From: Byssothecium circinans
Lineage: Eukaryota; Ascomycota; Dothideomycetes; Pleosporales; Massarinaceae
NCBI GenBank assembly: GCA_010015675.1
Contig: ML976995.1
Span: forward strand, 124,001 to 188,000
Direction of reading: 5' to 3'
DNA length: 64,000 nt
The notes under the pieces were generated by a model, which was given only the letters and a program-made list of their open reading frames with translations, was not told the origin of the DNA and did not search any database. The translations under genes and the position numbers were made by a program. Below, in pieces: positions 1 through 12,240 of the stretch (positions are counted from its first letter, which is position 1; each line of letters begins with the position of its first letter).

Positions 1-1487
1 GGGCGCCATCTTCGTCAGATCGTCTGAAAATCCTTAATGCTTGCTTTGACTTCAATCAGGACATGTTTCTTCTTCGGTTTTAAAAACCACGAGATTTGAT
101 GTCTGGGAGAATTGAAGGGGTGGAGTTGGCCCTGGGGGGTATGTGGTCACGTGAATGGAGCCGTTCCACGCCTTCACATGCGGCCAACAACACCCAGGCA
201 GGACCCTCAACGTTCGAAGGCGCACTCGTCGAAGAAGATATACAACCACCCACACACCCGCCTCGCTTCACCAGATCCCAGCGGCATTTGCCTCAAGAAG
301 CCCTATATGCGGCAACCATTCTGCGAACACACCTCCGCTATTGCCCCCTGTCTATCTCTTCTGACGCCATGCATACCTCCTCCTCCTTCCCTAAATAGCG
401 CGCCTCCGGACATGAACCACATAACGACCATTCTACGCAAATGAAGAGAAATTGACCAAAGGAAAATGTCCGGCTCGGCCATTGAAGAGGGTCAGAGGCA
501 AAGTGCGCCCCGCAATCAATATCTGACGTCGGTGCCCGGACGCGTACGGAAGATGCCGTACCCTACTCTCAACAAACGCACCTATTCAAAAGCAGTCGCA
601 GGGTTACATGGGAGTGGGGTACCTGCTGTGGACCCTAGACATGTTCGACTCTACGTTTTTGACAGTTAACGTTCGCTAATCGGTGGCCAGCTGTGTCTCT
701 TACATAAGGGTCTTTTGCAGCAAGGAGAGCGGCAGCACGACCCATATCGACGGAAACGGGAATTGCGGAAAATTTCGGGCAGGACGCGTCATGCCGAAAG
801 GAGACAAGTTGCAAAGGAAAGGGATCGGTTGCGCGCATAACATGACGGGACATTTGTTGATATTGACATGTGTGCTAGTTGAGACGGGTACGAAGGTGCG
901 AAGCGGATACGAAAACCTTGTCTCGGGCGTCCCAAGCTGCCAACTAGCATGACGGGTACATGATTTTGACATCTTGGTCACACTCACTCTTGAGGCACTC
1001 AAGCGCAGCAATGTGTTCGCTGTTCTGTTGCGGAACACAGTCGTACAGACATTGGTCCCGCTGTCAGTAATGGTGACTGTGATAACTATAGAGCTGTCAA
1101 AAATTGGTGCGGCGTCGTCTCTGTGCCTATCCGTTGGCAGAGCGCCAGCCCACGTTGCTGTGCAACGTGAGAGCGTTGTTTCTGCTGTAATACACCCGCT
1201 CTGCGCTGTAACGTGTACCTTCGTGATACCTCGCAAAAAGAAACATCGCGCTAGCGCTTGCTTGCATTTTGACAGGACGCACAAGGTGACACGAGGAGGA
1301 AGTGACAGCTGTAAGTCGGCCGACTGAGCCATCCAATTCCATTTCTTCTTCTCTCGCAGGATGCTTCTGTGCGTCAAGGGGTGACAGCAATGCAAGGCCT
1401 TTTTGTTGTTGGGGTACAACAGTTCTGCGGAGGGATATTTTGGCTCTATTTGTAATGCGTCTTGACGCCATACTCCACATGGAAGCA
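1..1487. other. Left-edge intergenic stretch, no gene recognised
   Basis: Open frames occur on both strands here, including a 262-codon one on the minus strand directly downstream of mdm12. They overlap each other, are rich in Cys, Arg, Ser and Thr, and show no domain or splice pattern I recognise. The right part is probably the 3' untranslated and flanking region of mdm12. Confidence 0.5.
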
Positions 1488-2774
1488 TCAAACGAGGAAT
1501 GTCCAGAAGCTGGGATAGACAAACTCGTCTTCGAAGATGCGCCTAACCTGTTCTAGCACAAAAGACTCCACTTTGCCTACATTCTTCAGGACTTGCTTGC
1601 CATTTCCTTTGTCGCCAATTTCGCTCTCCACTTTGATATGCTCAAGTAGCCCGCCGATCCTGGGACGCTGTATGGAATGGTACTCTTGCTCCTGCGAGTC
1701 CAGCTGGAGAGAGTCAAGGTGGGTCTCGCCGCCGACCAGCGCATCTGCGTCATCGGGAGATAGAAAGCAAAAGTGAGCGCGTTTCTTGATGTGAGCTAGG
1801 ATAGCGACCCCGTCAAAGTCCAAGCCAGTGATGTTTAGCTTGAGCGGGATACCCACGAAGCTTGGCATGGGATAGTCTAGGAGAATTTCCGCGGTTAGCG
1901 ACATTTTGACATCTCCAGCGTACTGCACATGTGTGACGACCTGGATGTCTTCGGGACTCTTCTCACGCATGCGAGGTGGTGTCGCAGAAGGTGTGCTGTC
2001 ATAGCCATCTTGGGATGAATGTCCAGTTGATTCGGCAAGAGAGTTTCTTCGTTCGGCATCGTGCTGATGCTGTGAGGAAGGTCGCGTGCTTGGATCAGGA
2101 TTGGACTGTGGTGTCAATGTAAGAGAGTTCATCGATGCAGCGTGGCGAAGACGCATGTTGGTCGGGGTCGATGGTCGCATATGCGTATAGTCAGGCCAGC
2201 CTTGGAGCTGGGCGCCAGCTACAGCCGCGAGGGGGGTGGTGGCACCGGAGAGACCTGCACTCAATGGAAGGTGGAAGTAGTTGATATTGGATGTACCTCC
2301 TGGGATACCCGGCGTTGAAGCTCTTGGGAGAAGCGGGCTTCCCAGCTGTTCAGCGGGCGCGAGCGTGGACCGAATCCCCGGTGCTCTCATGTTTACGTAC
2401 GGCGGCGCTAGATGTGATGGACCCGGTGCCGATTCATCGACGTTGGCAGGTTCTCTCGCCGTGTCTCTACGCCGTTCCTTTGCCGCGCGAGACGGGACAC
2501 CGGCTTCGTCATCATCTGCTAGGTCGTCACCCTCGTCCTCGTCTGGGTAATCTTCATCTTCCTCGTAAAAGTCAGGCAGCGGGTCGCATATATCTTTGAT
2601 CTCGATTTCTGGCGGCACACTCCCGAAGTCGAATGAATGGACGTGGACAGAGCGGATGAAACGTGGCAGCGTCACCTGCTGGAATCTCTCATGAATGAAG
2701 GCGCGGATGGCCTCTGCCCGCGCGGCACCATCCGTACCGCCCGTGAGAGTGTGCCAGTTGATGTCAATTGACAT
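1488..2774 (-). CDS. mdm12: Mdm12, ERMES complex subunit
   Basis: Single-exon gene of 428 residues, usual length for filamentous fungal Mdm12. The N-terminus starts MSIDINWHTL and continues through the conserved segments FIHERFQQVTLPRFIRS and EIKDICDPLPDFYE. The C-terminus, with VRRIFEDEFVYPSFWTFLV, is also typical. Mdm12 is a cytosolic SMP-domain protein that bridges ER-anchored Mmm1 and outer-membrane Mdm10/Mdm34 in the ER-mitochondria encounter structure and carries phospholipids. The SMP fold is split here, as in the family, by a long acidic and Ser/Pro-rich insertion (roughly residues 75-270). The start is the first ATG, immediately followed by conserved residues. Identity is from recognition of conserved blocks. 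Confidence 0.96.
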   Translation of the reverse strand: MSIDINWHTLTGGTDGAARAEAIRAFIHERFQQVTLPRFIRSVHVHSFDFGSVPPEIEIKDICDPLPDFYEEDEDYPDEDEGDDLADDDEAGVPSRAAKERRRDTAREPANVDESAPGPSHLAPPYVNMRAPGIRSTLAPAEQLGSPLLPRASTPGIPGGTSNINYFHLPLSAGLSGATTPLAAVAGAQLQGWPDYTHMRPSTPTNMRLRHAASMNSLTLTPQSNPDPSTRPSSQHQHDAERRNSLAESTGHSSQDGYDSTPSATPPRMREKSPEDIQVVTHVQYAGDVKMSLTAEILLDYPMPSFVGIPLKLNITGLDFDGVAILAHIKKRAHFCFLSPDDADALVGGETHLDSLQLDSQEQEYHSIQRPRIGGLLEHIKVESEIGDKGNGKQVLKNVGKVESFVLEQVRRIFEDEFVYPSFWTFLV

Positions 2775-4564
2775 TTAGGATAGGACGGAGGATGTGGGTA
2801 AATGGAGGTGGCATGGAAGCCGCTTACTTGTCCTGCCGTAGGCGAGCCGAGGCGCGGCCGAAAAGGGACCGTGACCAGTGAACTCAGCCTGCAAACACCA
2901 ACACTAAGCAATCGATAACCGTTTGACGCGAGCGCATCCATTCCTTTAATAGTTGTCCTGCAAGCATAATCATGTCGGGCACGGGGACCCTGTTGTTCAG
3001 CTCGCACCTTCCTTATCCATGGCATTACGCGACCCTCGTAGATATTGACCATGATCCATTGATGGATATTCGCTCGCCATAGAGTTTTATTTATCCCCAC
3101 ATAGACTTAAGTGATGGACGTTAGTCTAGATACAGATATTACGTGCATACACTAAAGGCGGACATATTAAAAGGCTAAATCATACATAGGCTTCCTCGAG
3201 CGCATTATAGACGGGGGAGAAAGTCCGCAGCTGAGCAGATTTGCGCCCAAGATAAGATCACCTTATCACAAGTCGATGTCCAGGGCTGTCTTCTAGAAAC
3301 GCGGTCATCCCAATATGGCAATCAAGGTATATTCAAGGCCGATATACACGCTTACTCGGTTATATCGGTCGCCATATACAAACGGCCGCGCCGCAACATC
3401 ACATGCATCCGAAGTCTTGTCCAATTTGCTTCTGGAACACACAACGTTTCTCACGGGCCCGCCTCAGCTCGACGCGCATGAGATTCCAGTAACATGACAA
3501 CAGCTGACGCATAGATATGTAGTCGATCGGCCGTCATCCTCTATGTCGCTAACGGCCCGAACCCTGACCGGCTATCTGATAACGCTCCGGGCTGACTGTG
3601 CTCTGCAGAATCGTTCCCGGGTAGACTGCGATGACTCCTGTCAGGCTTGTCCATTGTGCATGACAAGATATACTCTGCCTTTGCTGCGCGTACCATGTCC
3701 TATCAATTCCGTCGCCTGCACACCATCTCGGGGTGCCTGGTTCCGAGTGCTCATATATGAGACTTCAAGTCAATATCGAGGGCGAATAGGGCTGAGGCTG
3801 CGGTCGAGTGACTCTGATGCTAAATAGCCGTACTGATTGGTGAGCAACGGTGCTGCTCAGTGCTGCGGGTCTGAAGCCATTCGTCACCGGGTGGGCAGAT
3901 CAGCCACAGGCTATTGGTCAAAAATTGAAAAATGATTGTCAAGACTTGTGCGGGAACAAGGAAAGTGCAGTATAGAAATAGGTTTCGCCCCAACGCAACA
4001 AGCGCTCCTGTTCGGAACGCTGCCGCGAGCGCCTAGGTATTAATTCAACTCGCTTTTCTGTCTGCATGATCTGAAGTCCTTCCCGCTGCCCCGCCTTGGC
4101 GTCGCGGGAGCCGTTGTAAACATGTAATAGTATACTGCAGAGGATGTTAAGGGGAAAACGCCCTATTGTCCGTCATTTTGCCAGTCCGGGCAAACAGATT
4201 AGGAAAGCCAAATGGATATAAGAAAGAGACTAGCCAAGTAATACAGGGCGGGAAATGCGATGCAAGACCAGCCTAGAGTCGAAACGCCAGGCTCACAAGC
4301 CGTCGTAGATCCCGATGCCCGCCCAACGCCTGTGCTTTTGTGTCCGTGACGCCGTGAAATGCAGCCTGCGGGGGTGGCAGCCGTGAGGCTCAATATGCCC
4401 GAGGTCTAGAAGAAAACACCCGTTTGCGTGTCACCAGCCGTCGTGGGCTGTCGCTGTCGTCCGGATAAGTCCTGCGGTGGCACTCTGCGCTACATGTCAG
4501 CAATCCAGCAACGGAGAGGCGCCGTGCCACTGGTGGACGAGGCGGGTGATCGGGCGGGTACCTG
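2775..4564. other. Intergenic, no gene recognised
   Basis: This stretch holds the presumed promoter of mdm12 at its left end and the 3' flank of the small cysteine-rich gene at its right end. The middle (about 3.1-4.2 kb) is fairly AT-rich. Only short unrelated open frames are visible; no repeat, RNA gene or conserved protein segment was seen. Confidence 0.45.
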
Positions 4565-4711
4565 TCAACGGTCGCAGTGTTCACACTTCTCGTCGTGTTT
4601 GACCTTCTTGGTGTTTTCGACGCCGCAGGGGGCGGTTCTCGACATGGCGCAGGGTGCTTTCTCTGTGATAGTGTGGCCGCATTGGTACGTATGCACTACG
4701 CGGGTGCACAT
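4565..4711 (-). CDS. Small cysteine-rich protein with CGH motif
   Basis: A 48-residue protein starting MCTRVVHTYQCGHTITEK and ending KCEHCDR. It has six cysteines in the order C-x8-CGH-x9-C-x7-C-x13-C-x2-C, and a lysine-rich stretch before the last pair. Short proteins of this form are annotated as hypothetical in many Dothideomycetes; the Cys/His layout could bind zinc, but no function is known to me. The frame stays open upstream for another 176 codons, but that part is proline- and arginine-rich and looks non-coding. I therefore place the start at the ATG just before the conserved CTRVVHTY block. Identity rests on recall of similar proteins, not a search. Confidence 0.55.
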   Translation of the reverse strand: MCTRVVHTYQCGHTITEKAPCAMSRTAPCGVENTKKVKHDEKCEHCDR

Positions 4712-7700
4712 GTTGGCGAGGATAGGCGAGACACAGGCGAGCAGTGGACGTGACACGGCGTGGACGGTTGCGCAGACAGTTTCGCAGGCGATTGTCGACG
4801 CGGCGAGGAGCACAGCAGGTGGTGGGGTCGGCGGCGGTGCGTGATTGGCAGGTGCGGGGTGGTAGTCGTTCTTTCCGTTTTGTCTGTGGTGTGGTGTGTT
4901 GTGTTGTGGCGGGTGTGGATGGCAGCTGCGGGACAATGGACAATGGACAATGGACAATGGACGGCAGGCGCGCGCGGTGGCCCTCAACAACGACAAGACA
5001 ATGGAGTCTGGCGGGGAGGTGGAGTGCCAGTACTGGAGCTCGAGAGGGAGAAATGCCACTTGGGTCTTGAGCACGCTGGCTGGGTCGCAGGGTACCTGGC
5101 GCAAGAGAAGAAGCAGAAGCCGAGGTGAAGCTTGAAAGCTCGAGGGAAGAGGTATGTCTGAGAGGGGAGGGTTCAACGGGGACGGCTGGGGCCGTGGAGT
5201 GGTTTTATAACAGACACATCGCAGAATGCTTCCGACCAAGCGGTCCTTTCGTGCAAGCTACGGTCAGTTAGATTACTACCGCTGCCGTCTTGCAACATGG
5301 ACTGTCTTGTACAGCCGTTGGCAGAGTGCGGGAACGCAGCTAGGGGCAGTAGGGGCAGCAGGGAACCCCGGTGCTAGCTAGGCCATCTAGCATCCGTCGT
5401 TGGGTGACTGCCTTAACGGCGCCGCCCAATCGCCGTGTGTACAGCGACTCTCTCCCACTCTCCCACGCCCACGCTGAGCGTCCAGTGCAGCGCAGCGCAA
5501 AGCGCCGTCGACGGGTGCCTGTGAGGGCCTCCAGCTGCGAGTGCTCTAGGAGCTGAGTCCGTGAAGTCACGCCACCGTGCAGCTCTCATCACATGTGGGC
5601 GGGCGCGCAGATCCTGGCGGAAGAGCCGCCGCCCAGTTAGACGACTCGACACAGGCCGGAACGTTTGCTCCAGCTCCAGTATTGACGGCACCATGGCTCT
5701 CTGCAGCACCGGCGGGGAGCAGCAGCGGCAGCCGCTTCGCGCCCTAACCCTCCCAGGCCCCATCTGCCGCGAACAGAGTTCGGCGACTCTGTCTGGCGGA
5801 GCCGCCTCGTTTCTGCTCACCACCGACCAGAGACGCTGACGGTGACATAGTGACAAGCTACCTGTCTGATATCTAGCCCAGCCCTGTATGCGGTGATGCA
5901 CCCAGAATCTACACATGGCACCCCGGTCCTGCTGCGGCCGCTTGGAGAGCCTGAGAGCATCACGACAGTGGACCCGTGCCAGCGTGCAGCAACGTCAACG
6001 GGTGCTACCTCAAGAGCCCCCCTTACGCGCCGTGAATCGTGATAGAGCTCGTGATGGAGCTGGATGCTGGCCGAACGTCAATGGGCCATCCACGGTCGTA
6101 TGCGCTCAGAAGGGGAACATCGTTCGACGAAAATTGGAGGACAGAAACTCTAAGCTCCAGTGACTTCACCGAGTCAGGCCTAGAACACGTACCACCAACA
6201 GTGCCGACGCCCGCCAGTGGTCCCAATTTCCAAGCAAGCTCAGAGAGGAGCACCGCTTGTCTGCGTATTCGCCGGGAGAGGGCCGCACGAGTCACTGGAG
6301 CGCGCAAGAGCCTAAGTGGAATGCAACAGAGGACAGAGGACAGAGTCGTGGTGTCTCCTCGAGCACTCCACGCCGGTAGTCGTAGGTGGTGTCCTGTCAG
6401 TTTTTGTATCACTTCGTTAAACTGCAGCAAGGGTGCAGCCTGGACGCGCACCGCGCTAGCTCATTTGCAGCCTAGCTCCTTCGGCCCGGCGTCGATCGAA
6501 GACTTGGATACTTGTAGGACAAAATTTCGAAGTGAGAGAAATTGTCCCTTGAAAGTTGACGACGACTCAAGCCGGAACATCGTGGAGAGGGGCTGCGCAA
6601 ATACACATGGAGATCGTCGCTGGGACTAGCAGCCTTGCGAAGCGAAACTGCTGTTTCAACGCAGCCACAGGTGGACGGAAAGCGGAAACACCCTCTGGCC
6701 TCGTCTGGAATTGCCCCAGATGGCCATGGTCGATTGCGCGCTTCTCGTCCGGCCTTCCCTGACCGACCTTGTTGCGGACGGAAAGGTGCGAGTTTCCGCA
6801 TGCCTCTTCCTACATTTCCGTTTAGTTTATGTGAAATATGGTGCCGGCCTCCTTTGGCATCCCGTTGAGTTTGATCGCCGCAGTCCCCCATGGAGGATCG
6901 CCGTCGTTTAATACGCGTCCATCACGCGGGGTGGGGAGCTCAGGAGCAAAGTCTTGAAAGAGACTCGAGCTTAAACTCCAAATAGGCAGCAACACAGCCC
7001 GTCTGCCATCCGGCGTGCCGTGCAGAGTGTGAAGCCTGTCACGCACAAGGAACAGCCGCCTTAGGGGTCCACCTATGCTAGTCTTTAACCTCTGTAATAG
7101 TTAGACAATAATAGAATTGTCCAACGCGAATGTACGGAGAAACATAACTAGCATCTAATCTATACGTTGCCGATTTTACCAGCCATCAGATGTCACTGTA
7201 TTAGAAACAATGATGGACGAGATCTCTCAGACCGCAAAGCCACAGGATACTTAAAGTACATAAGGTTAACTGCTGTTAGTCTTACAGCAATGGTCCACAA
7301 AACCTTCTTCAAAAGGGCCTTTGCCGCTTGTCCATCTGCTTCTGTACCTGCCTCCGGCACTTTGCGGCACGGCCGACGTCGACGCATCGCAACTTCCTAG
7401 TTTGAAGAACACACTCTCGCCGCATGTACTATGCTGCATATATTTATCCAGTTACCATATCTCAACACGGAGACGCCATTTCCCCCTGTCCGCTGTTGTG
7501 GTAGGATTCAAGATCCATTCTTGTCGTAATCGTTGTTCCCCACACGCTTTGCTCGTTCGGCCCGCCACTCCCCACTCAACGCGCTTGTCACCACTCCACA
7601 TCTACGCCATTTTTGACACGTAGAAAAGAAAGAAAGGTGCCGCCGTTCCGTCTGCGTGTAAGCAGCCTATGCAGGTTGCGCTAACCGTTGCCGCGCTGCG

Positions 7701-9188
7701 CATCCCCTGTGCCAAGGTACAGAAGAGGTAAAAGTTGCTGCTGTGAAAGACGCACGTCTAATGCGCGGTATCACACAACTGCTGCATGCCGGTCTGCATT
7801 ATCTGGCAAAACCCTCAATTCACGTACGATGTTCTTCAACTAGGGTCTGCAGAGTCCAGACAGCACAGGGCAACGCTCGCACAAATAGCACAGTTGAGCA
7901 CAGAGGCTATTCGGGGGTGGAGGGTTTAGGGGAAGGGATGCCCTGCTGTGATGATCCGGAGGATCGATAGGCTTCAACATGGAGTCATGGAATGTCGATT
8001 GAATGCTTACGACGTTACAGACTCACACCGATCAGACCAAAGCTGGTTTTGAAACAGGGCAAGAGCGGTTGGGGGGGTCTAGAATTTCATCAGAAGATAA
8101 ATATACACGTGGAATTGCACACATGCGACCGGGCCGAAAACTCAAATAAGTGTCGGTATTTCAAGGTATCGACGCCCGAGGTACGATCAAGGTTTAACTA
8201 GTGCTAAATTGAGTTGAAACTTGAGGCTCGCTCGGTGGCCGAGCGCCACCGTTTCGCGTCATCCCATCAAGTCACCGGAGGGCTTTCCCGCATCGTTGTG
8301 ATTGGTTCACTCAATACGCAGGCTGAGACGAGGCCGGCGTTTGTTTGGCGGTGAGGTGCAGAGGCTAGAGCTATTGTTGGGCTAGCTTAAGTACGGGTGT
8401 TGAAGTCAGAGTCCAACGGCTATCGTGAAGTCAACCTTGTTAAGTTTATTGACAGTCCATGGCTTGAGACACGCCGATACGTAGAAAAGGATGGACTTCC
8501 GCGGCGCCTGGAAAAGCTGATGGAAGCTTGACAATAACTGCCTGCTATCTCCCCGCCTTGGCCGCGATGGACATATTGACGAGTGCACAGAGTAGAGCGA
8601 AGAGCGAAGGATATATCAAATGGAGTTTGTTTCATTGGAGAAGAGTAATATCACGTGCACTGCCCCGCTCCACCAGCGCTCCTGCACATGTGCACTTGTC
8701 CGTCGGAAATAAGCACGGTAAATCCATCCCAAAAGAGATATCAAGCTTATTGCCCTCTTTTTCTCACCTCCGTCATTATGTCTAACGTTTTCAAGGGCCC
8801 GAGTATAAACTACCGTCGCCGCTGTGCGATTGCTCAGCATGGGCTTCTCGATTGCGGCGTGTATAAGCCGAGATGGAAAAGTGTGATTCGCATCTTTTGC
8901 AGGCACGCGGCGGGCTTAGACGAATGCGCATTTTCTCAATAATGTCTACATCATCGTAATTCTAATTGGCCTAGCAGGCTAGACTCACGCTGTAATCGTG
9001 TCGAAATCCGCGTAGCAGTGTGGCGGCAGAGGCAGAGGACGTGATGTTGATACTACGTCATATCGATTCACAAAAATTGTGCCCTCTTACATCGGGCCCG
9101 CAAAGCAACCCAAGTTAAAATCGTCCACTTTCCAGGCAATTTTCTTCGCAACCATTTTGATCACCTCCTACTTTACTGGACAGTATCA
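4712..9188. other. About 4.5 kb without a recognisable gene
   Basis: The longest gene-poor stretch of the window. Many overlapping open frames of 60-200 codons occur on both strands (for example near 5.4-6.9 kb), but none has a familiar domain, a consistent splice pattern or plausible composition. The last kilobase is presumably the catalase promoter. A TATAAAA-like element lies near 5205-5212 on the minus strand, about 500 bp from the small cysteine-rich gene. Nothing else could be supported. Confidence 0.45.
4931..4962. repeat. Heptanucleotide tandem repeat (GGACAAT)4
   Basis: Four exact copies of GGACAAT followed by GGAC, lying about 220 bp upstream of the small cysteine-rich gene. It looks like a simple minisatellite with no evident role. 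Confidence 0.9.
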
Positions 9189-11462
9189 ATGGCCTCTACT
9201 ATCCTCACATCAGCCACCGAGAAGGTCAAAGACATGACGGGCGCACGAACCCAAAAGGTCGCGGACCTTTCGACTGCTACCAAAGATGTCAACGATGACA
9301 GCTGGAGGGCGACCACAGACTATGGAGTCAAGATCAACACTCACGACGACTGGCTGAAGGTTGCCAACGCCGACAAGACCGGCCCTCTGCTGCTCGAAGA
9401 CCACATTGGTCGCGAAAAGATCCACCGTTTCGACCACGAACGTATCCCCGAACGAGTCGTCCACGCTCGTGGTTCCGGTGCTCACGGCAAGTTCACCCTC
9501 TTTGAGTCGGCTGCCGATGTCACCACGGCTGGCGTGCTCACCGATACTTCACGCGAGACCCCCGTCTTTGTTCGCTTCTCGACAGTCTTGGGCAGCCGGG
9601 GCTCTGCTGATACCGTGCGCGATGTTCGTGGATTTGCCGTCAAGTTCTACACCGAGGAGGGAAACTGGGATATCGTCGGAAACAACATTCCCGTCTTCTT
9701 CATCCAGGATGCCTTCAAGTTTCCCGATGTTATCCACGCGGCAAAGCCTGAGCCGCACAACGAGATTCCCCAGGTAACCTATCTTTCTCCATTCGAATAG
9801 TTCTATACTAACAATACATAGGCACAATCAGCACACAACAATTTCTGGGACTTCCAATATATGCACCCCGAGGCCACTCACATGTTCTTTTGGGCCATGT
9901 CCGATCGAGCTATCCCCCGATCGTACCGCATGATGCAGGGCTTTGGTGTCAACACCTTCACACTCACGAATGACAAGGGCGAGCGCCACTTCGTCAAGTT
10001 CATCTGGACCCCTGAACTCGGTGTACATAGCTTTGTATGGGACGAGGCTCTGAAGATCGCTGGCCAGGATCCTGACTTTCACCGCAAGGACTTGTGGACT
10101 GCAATCGAGACTGGCTCATATCCAAAGTGGAAGTTCGGTATCCAAGTTATTCCTGAGGGCAAAGAGAAAGACTTCGATTTTGATATCCTGGACGCTACCA
10201 AGGTCTGGCCTGAAGACCTCGTGCCAATCCGATACATTGGCCAACTGGAGCTCAACAAGAACCCTGACGAGTTCTTCCCCGAGACCGAGCAAGTCGCTTT
10301 CTGCACCGGTCACCTTGTACCAGGCATCGGATTCAGTGACGACCCTCTGCTCCAAGGACGAAACTTCTCCTATGCCGATACTCAACTGAGTCGTTTGGGT
10401 ATCAACTGGCAAGAACTCCCCATTAACAAGCCTGTCTGCCCTGTAATGAACTTCAACCGCGATGGTGCAATGCGCCACACTATCACCAAGGGCACTGTCA
10501 ACTATTGGCCAAACCGCTTCCAGAATGTGCCAGCCTCCTCAAAGGAAGAAGGTGCATATGTGGACTTCGCCGAGAAAATGGCCGGCATGAAGGCGCGGAT
10601 AAGGAGCGAGAAGTTCAAGGAGCACAAGAACCAGGCCGAACTCTTCTACAACTCACTTTCGGCAGCCGAGAAGAGCCACGTGACAGCCGCGCTGGGCTTT
10701 GAGCTCGATCACTGCGACGACCCTCTTGTGTATGAGCGGATATCCTCACGGTTGGCAGACATCGATCTTGAGCTAGCTCAGAGTGTCGCTGAAATGGTCG
10801 GGGCTGAGAAACCAAAGGAGCAGACCCGTCCCAAGCACAACAAGACCGCCAAGGGTCTTTCTCAACTAGATTACGCACCGGAAAAGCCAACCATTGCCAC
10901 CCGCATGGTCGCAATCATAATCGCTGATGGCTATGACGCCGTCGCCTACAACGGGATCAAGGCCGCCCTAACAGCCGCTGGTGCTCTACCTTTCACCATC
11001 AGCCCAAGGCGAAACAAGATCTTCGCTGCCGGTGAGGACAAGAACACTGGCAAGGGTGTTGTCGCAGACCACCATCTGGAAGGCATGCGCTCCACCCTCT
11101 TCGATAGCGTGTTCGTTCCGGGCGGCTCCCAGTCCATCGAGACTCTCCGCAGGAATGGTCGCGCAGTGCACTGGGTCCGCGAGGCTTTCGGTCACCTCAA
11201 GGCTATTGGTGCTACTGGCGAGGCTGTTCAGTTCGTCCGCGATGCTTGCGATATTTCTGGCATGAGCTTCTCTACTTCTAGTGACGTCGTCGACTCTTAT
11301 GGTGTGGTAACTGCTGCACAGGTTCAACCGAGTAGCTTTAAGGAGACTATCAGTATGGTAAAGGGAGCCAAGGACTTTGTGGCTGCGTATACCTTTGCCA
11401 TCTCGCAACACAAGAACTTCGACCGTGAGTTGGAGGGATTGAGCTCCATGGTTGCGTACTAG
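9189..11462 (+). CDS. Large-subunit (clade 2) heme catalase
   Basis: Two exons, 9189-9773 and 9822-11462, joined in phase 0 across a 48-nt intron with a CTAAC branch site; 741 residues. Catalases decompose H2O2 to water and oxygen. The active-site His is about residue 92 ([12 protein letters not shown]), and the partner Asn about 165 ([11 protein letters not shown]), at the usual 73-residue spacing. The heme-ligand Tyr lies in [10 protein letters not shown]. After the catalase core there is a flavodoxin-like/class I glutamine-amidotransferase-like C-terminal domain (from about [13 protein letters not shown]), which marks large-subunit enzymes. No secretion signal and no C-terminal SKL are seen, so it resembles the intracellular CatA type more than secreted CatB. 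A D-amino-acid oxidase follows on the same strand. Confidence 0.97.
9774..9821 (+). other. Catalase intron
   Basis: GTAACC donor, CTAAC branch at about 9808 and TAG acceptor. Removing it joins EIPQ to [12 protein letters not shown], the conserved catalase sequence. Confidence 0.93.
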
Positions 11463-12240
11463 GGGCGAGGATGTGAGATGACCGTGATGTCAGAACAGAT
11501 CAGTTCCTTTATACTTTTCTTAGTATGTATAGCTAATCAAACAAACCCACATTTTCCTACTTGTACCTCACTCTTCACGCCATTTGGTTAACGAGCATGT
11601 ATTTGGTTAGACTGGACACGCCCATGCTTCCGTGATTCTTCACTGGATGAACCCAACCTACAATTTATTCAAATTTTCCTCATCCGACCTTCTCATTCGA
11701 ATCCACACCGCGATAGTACCTTCATGCGGTATCGGAAAGCGAAATCACTAGTCCCAATTCATCGCTAGCTTATCTCCACTTCATTAGCGGCTATCCCTCC
11801 ACACTTCAAATCCTTTCACTCCAACTTTCGCATTGTCGCGGACTTTGAAGCATAGGTGAGCAATTTCTATTTCGATTTTCATATTCCCTAGGCTTGGATC
11901 CAGGTGGACTCTGTCGAGGGCTTGACCGCACGACCGCGAGAGGTATGGTGTAGTTCGCCGCGTTTCCGTCGGCGAAAGACAGCCGTCGGCGAACAGGGGT
12001 TGCGCTCGGGGCGGAGGATAAAGCGCGATGGTAGTGGTACAGCTAGGCTGTGGAGTGGGGATATCGATGGTGTATTCGTTGATAAGAGTGCTTTTCTTTC
12101 TGTGTATAAATACCTAGAGTTGCAGTCCTTTTTATTTCCTTTCCTTCAACCCCACGGGAGCCATACTTGATTCACCTCATACTTCATTATCGGACTAACT
12201 GTCCCGAAGAAAACGCACTCCCCACCCAGATCTCCAAAAA
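11463..12240. other. Catalase 3' flank and D-amino-acid oxidase promoter
   Basis: No gene recognised. A TATAAATA element at about 12106-12113 lies roughly 130 bp upstream of the oxidase start and could be its TATA box. The short open frame in this stretch has no recognisable content. Confidence 0.5.

Noticed and set aside
700..1488. 262-codon minus-strand open frame beside mdm12
   Set aside because: Composition is unlike a protein, no domain is seen, and opposite-strand frames overlap it; likely 3' flank.
4712..5239. Upstream extension of the small cysteine-rich protein
   Set aside because: Proline- and arginine-rich low-complexity frame without conserved residues; the conserved part starts at the downstream ATG.
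6039..6629. 196-codon plus-strand frame
   Set aside because: No recognised family, competing frames on both strands, no splice or promoter context.
11904..12170. Small frame between catalase and oxidase
   Set aside because: No recognisable content; it lies in the oxidase promoter.
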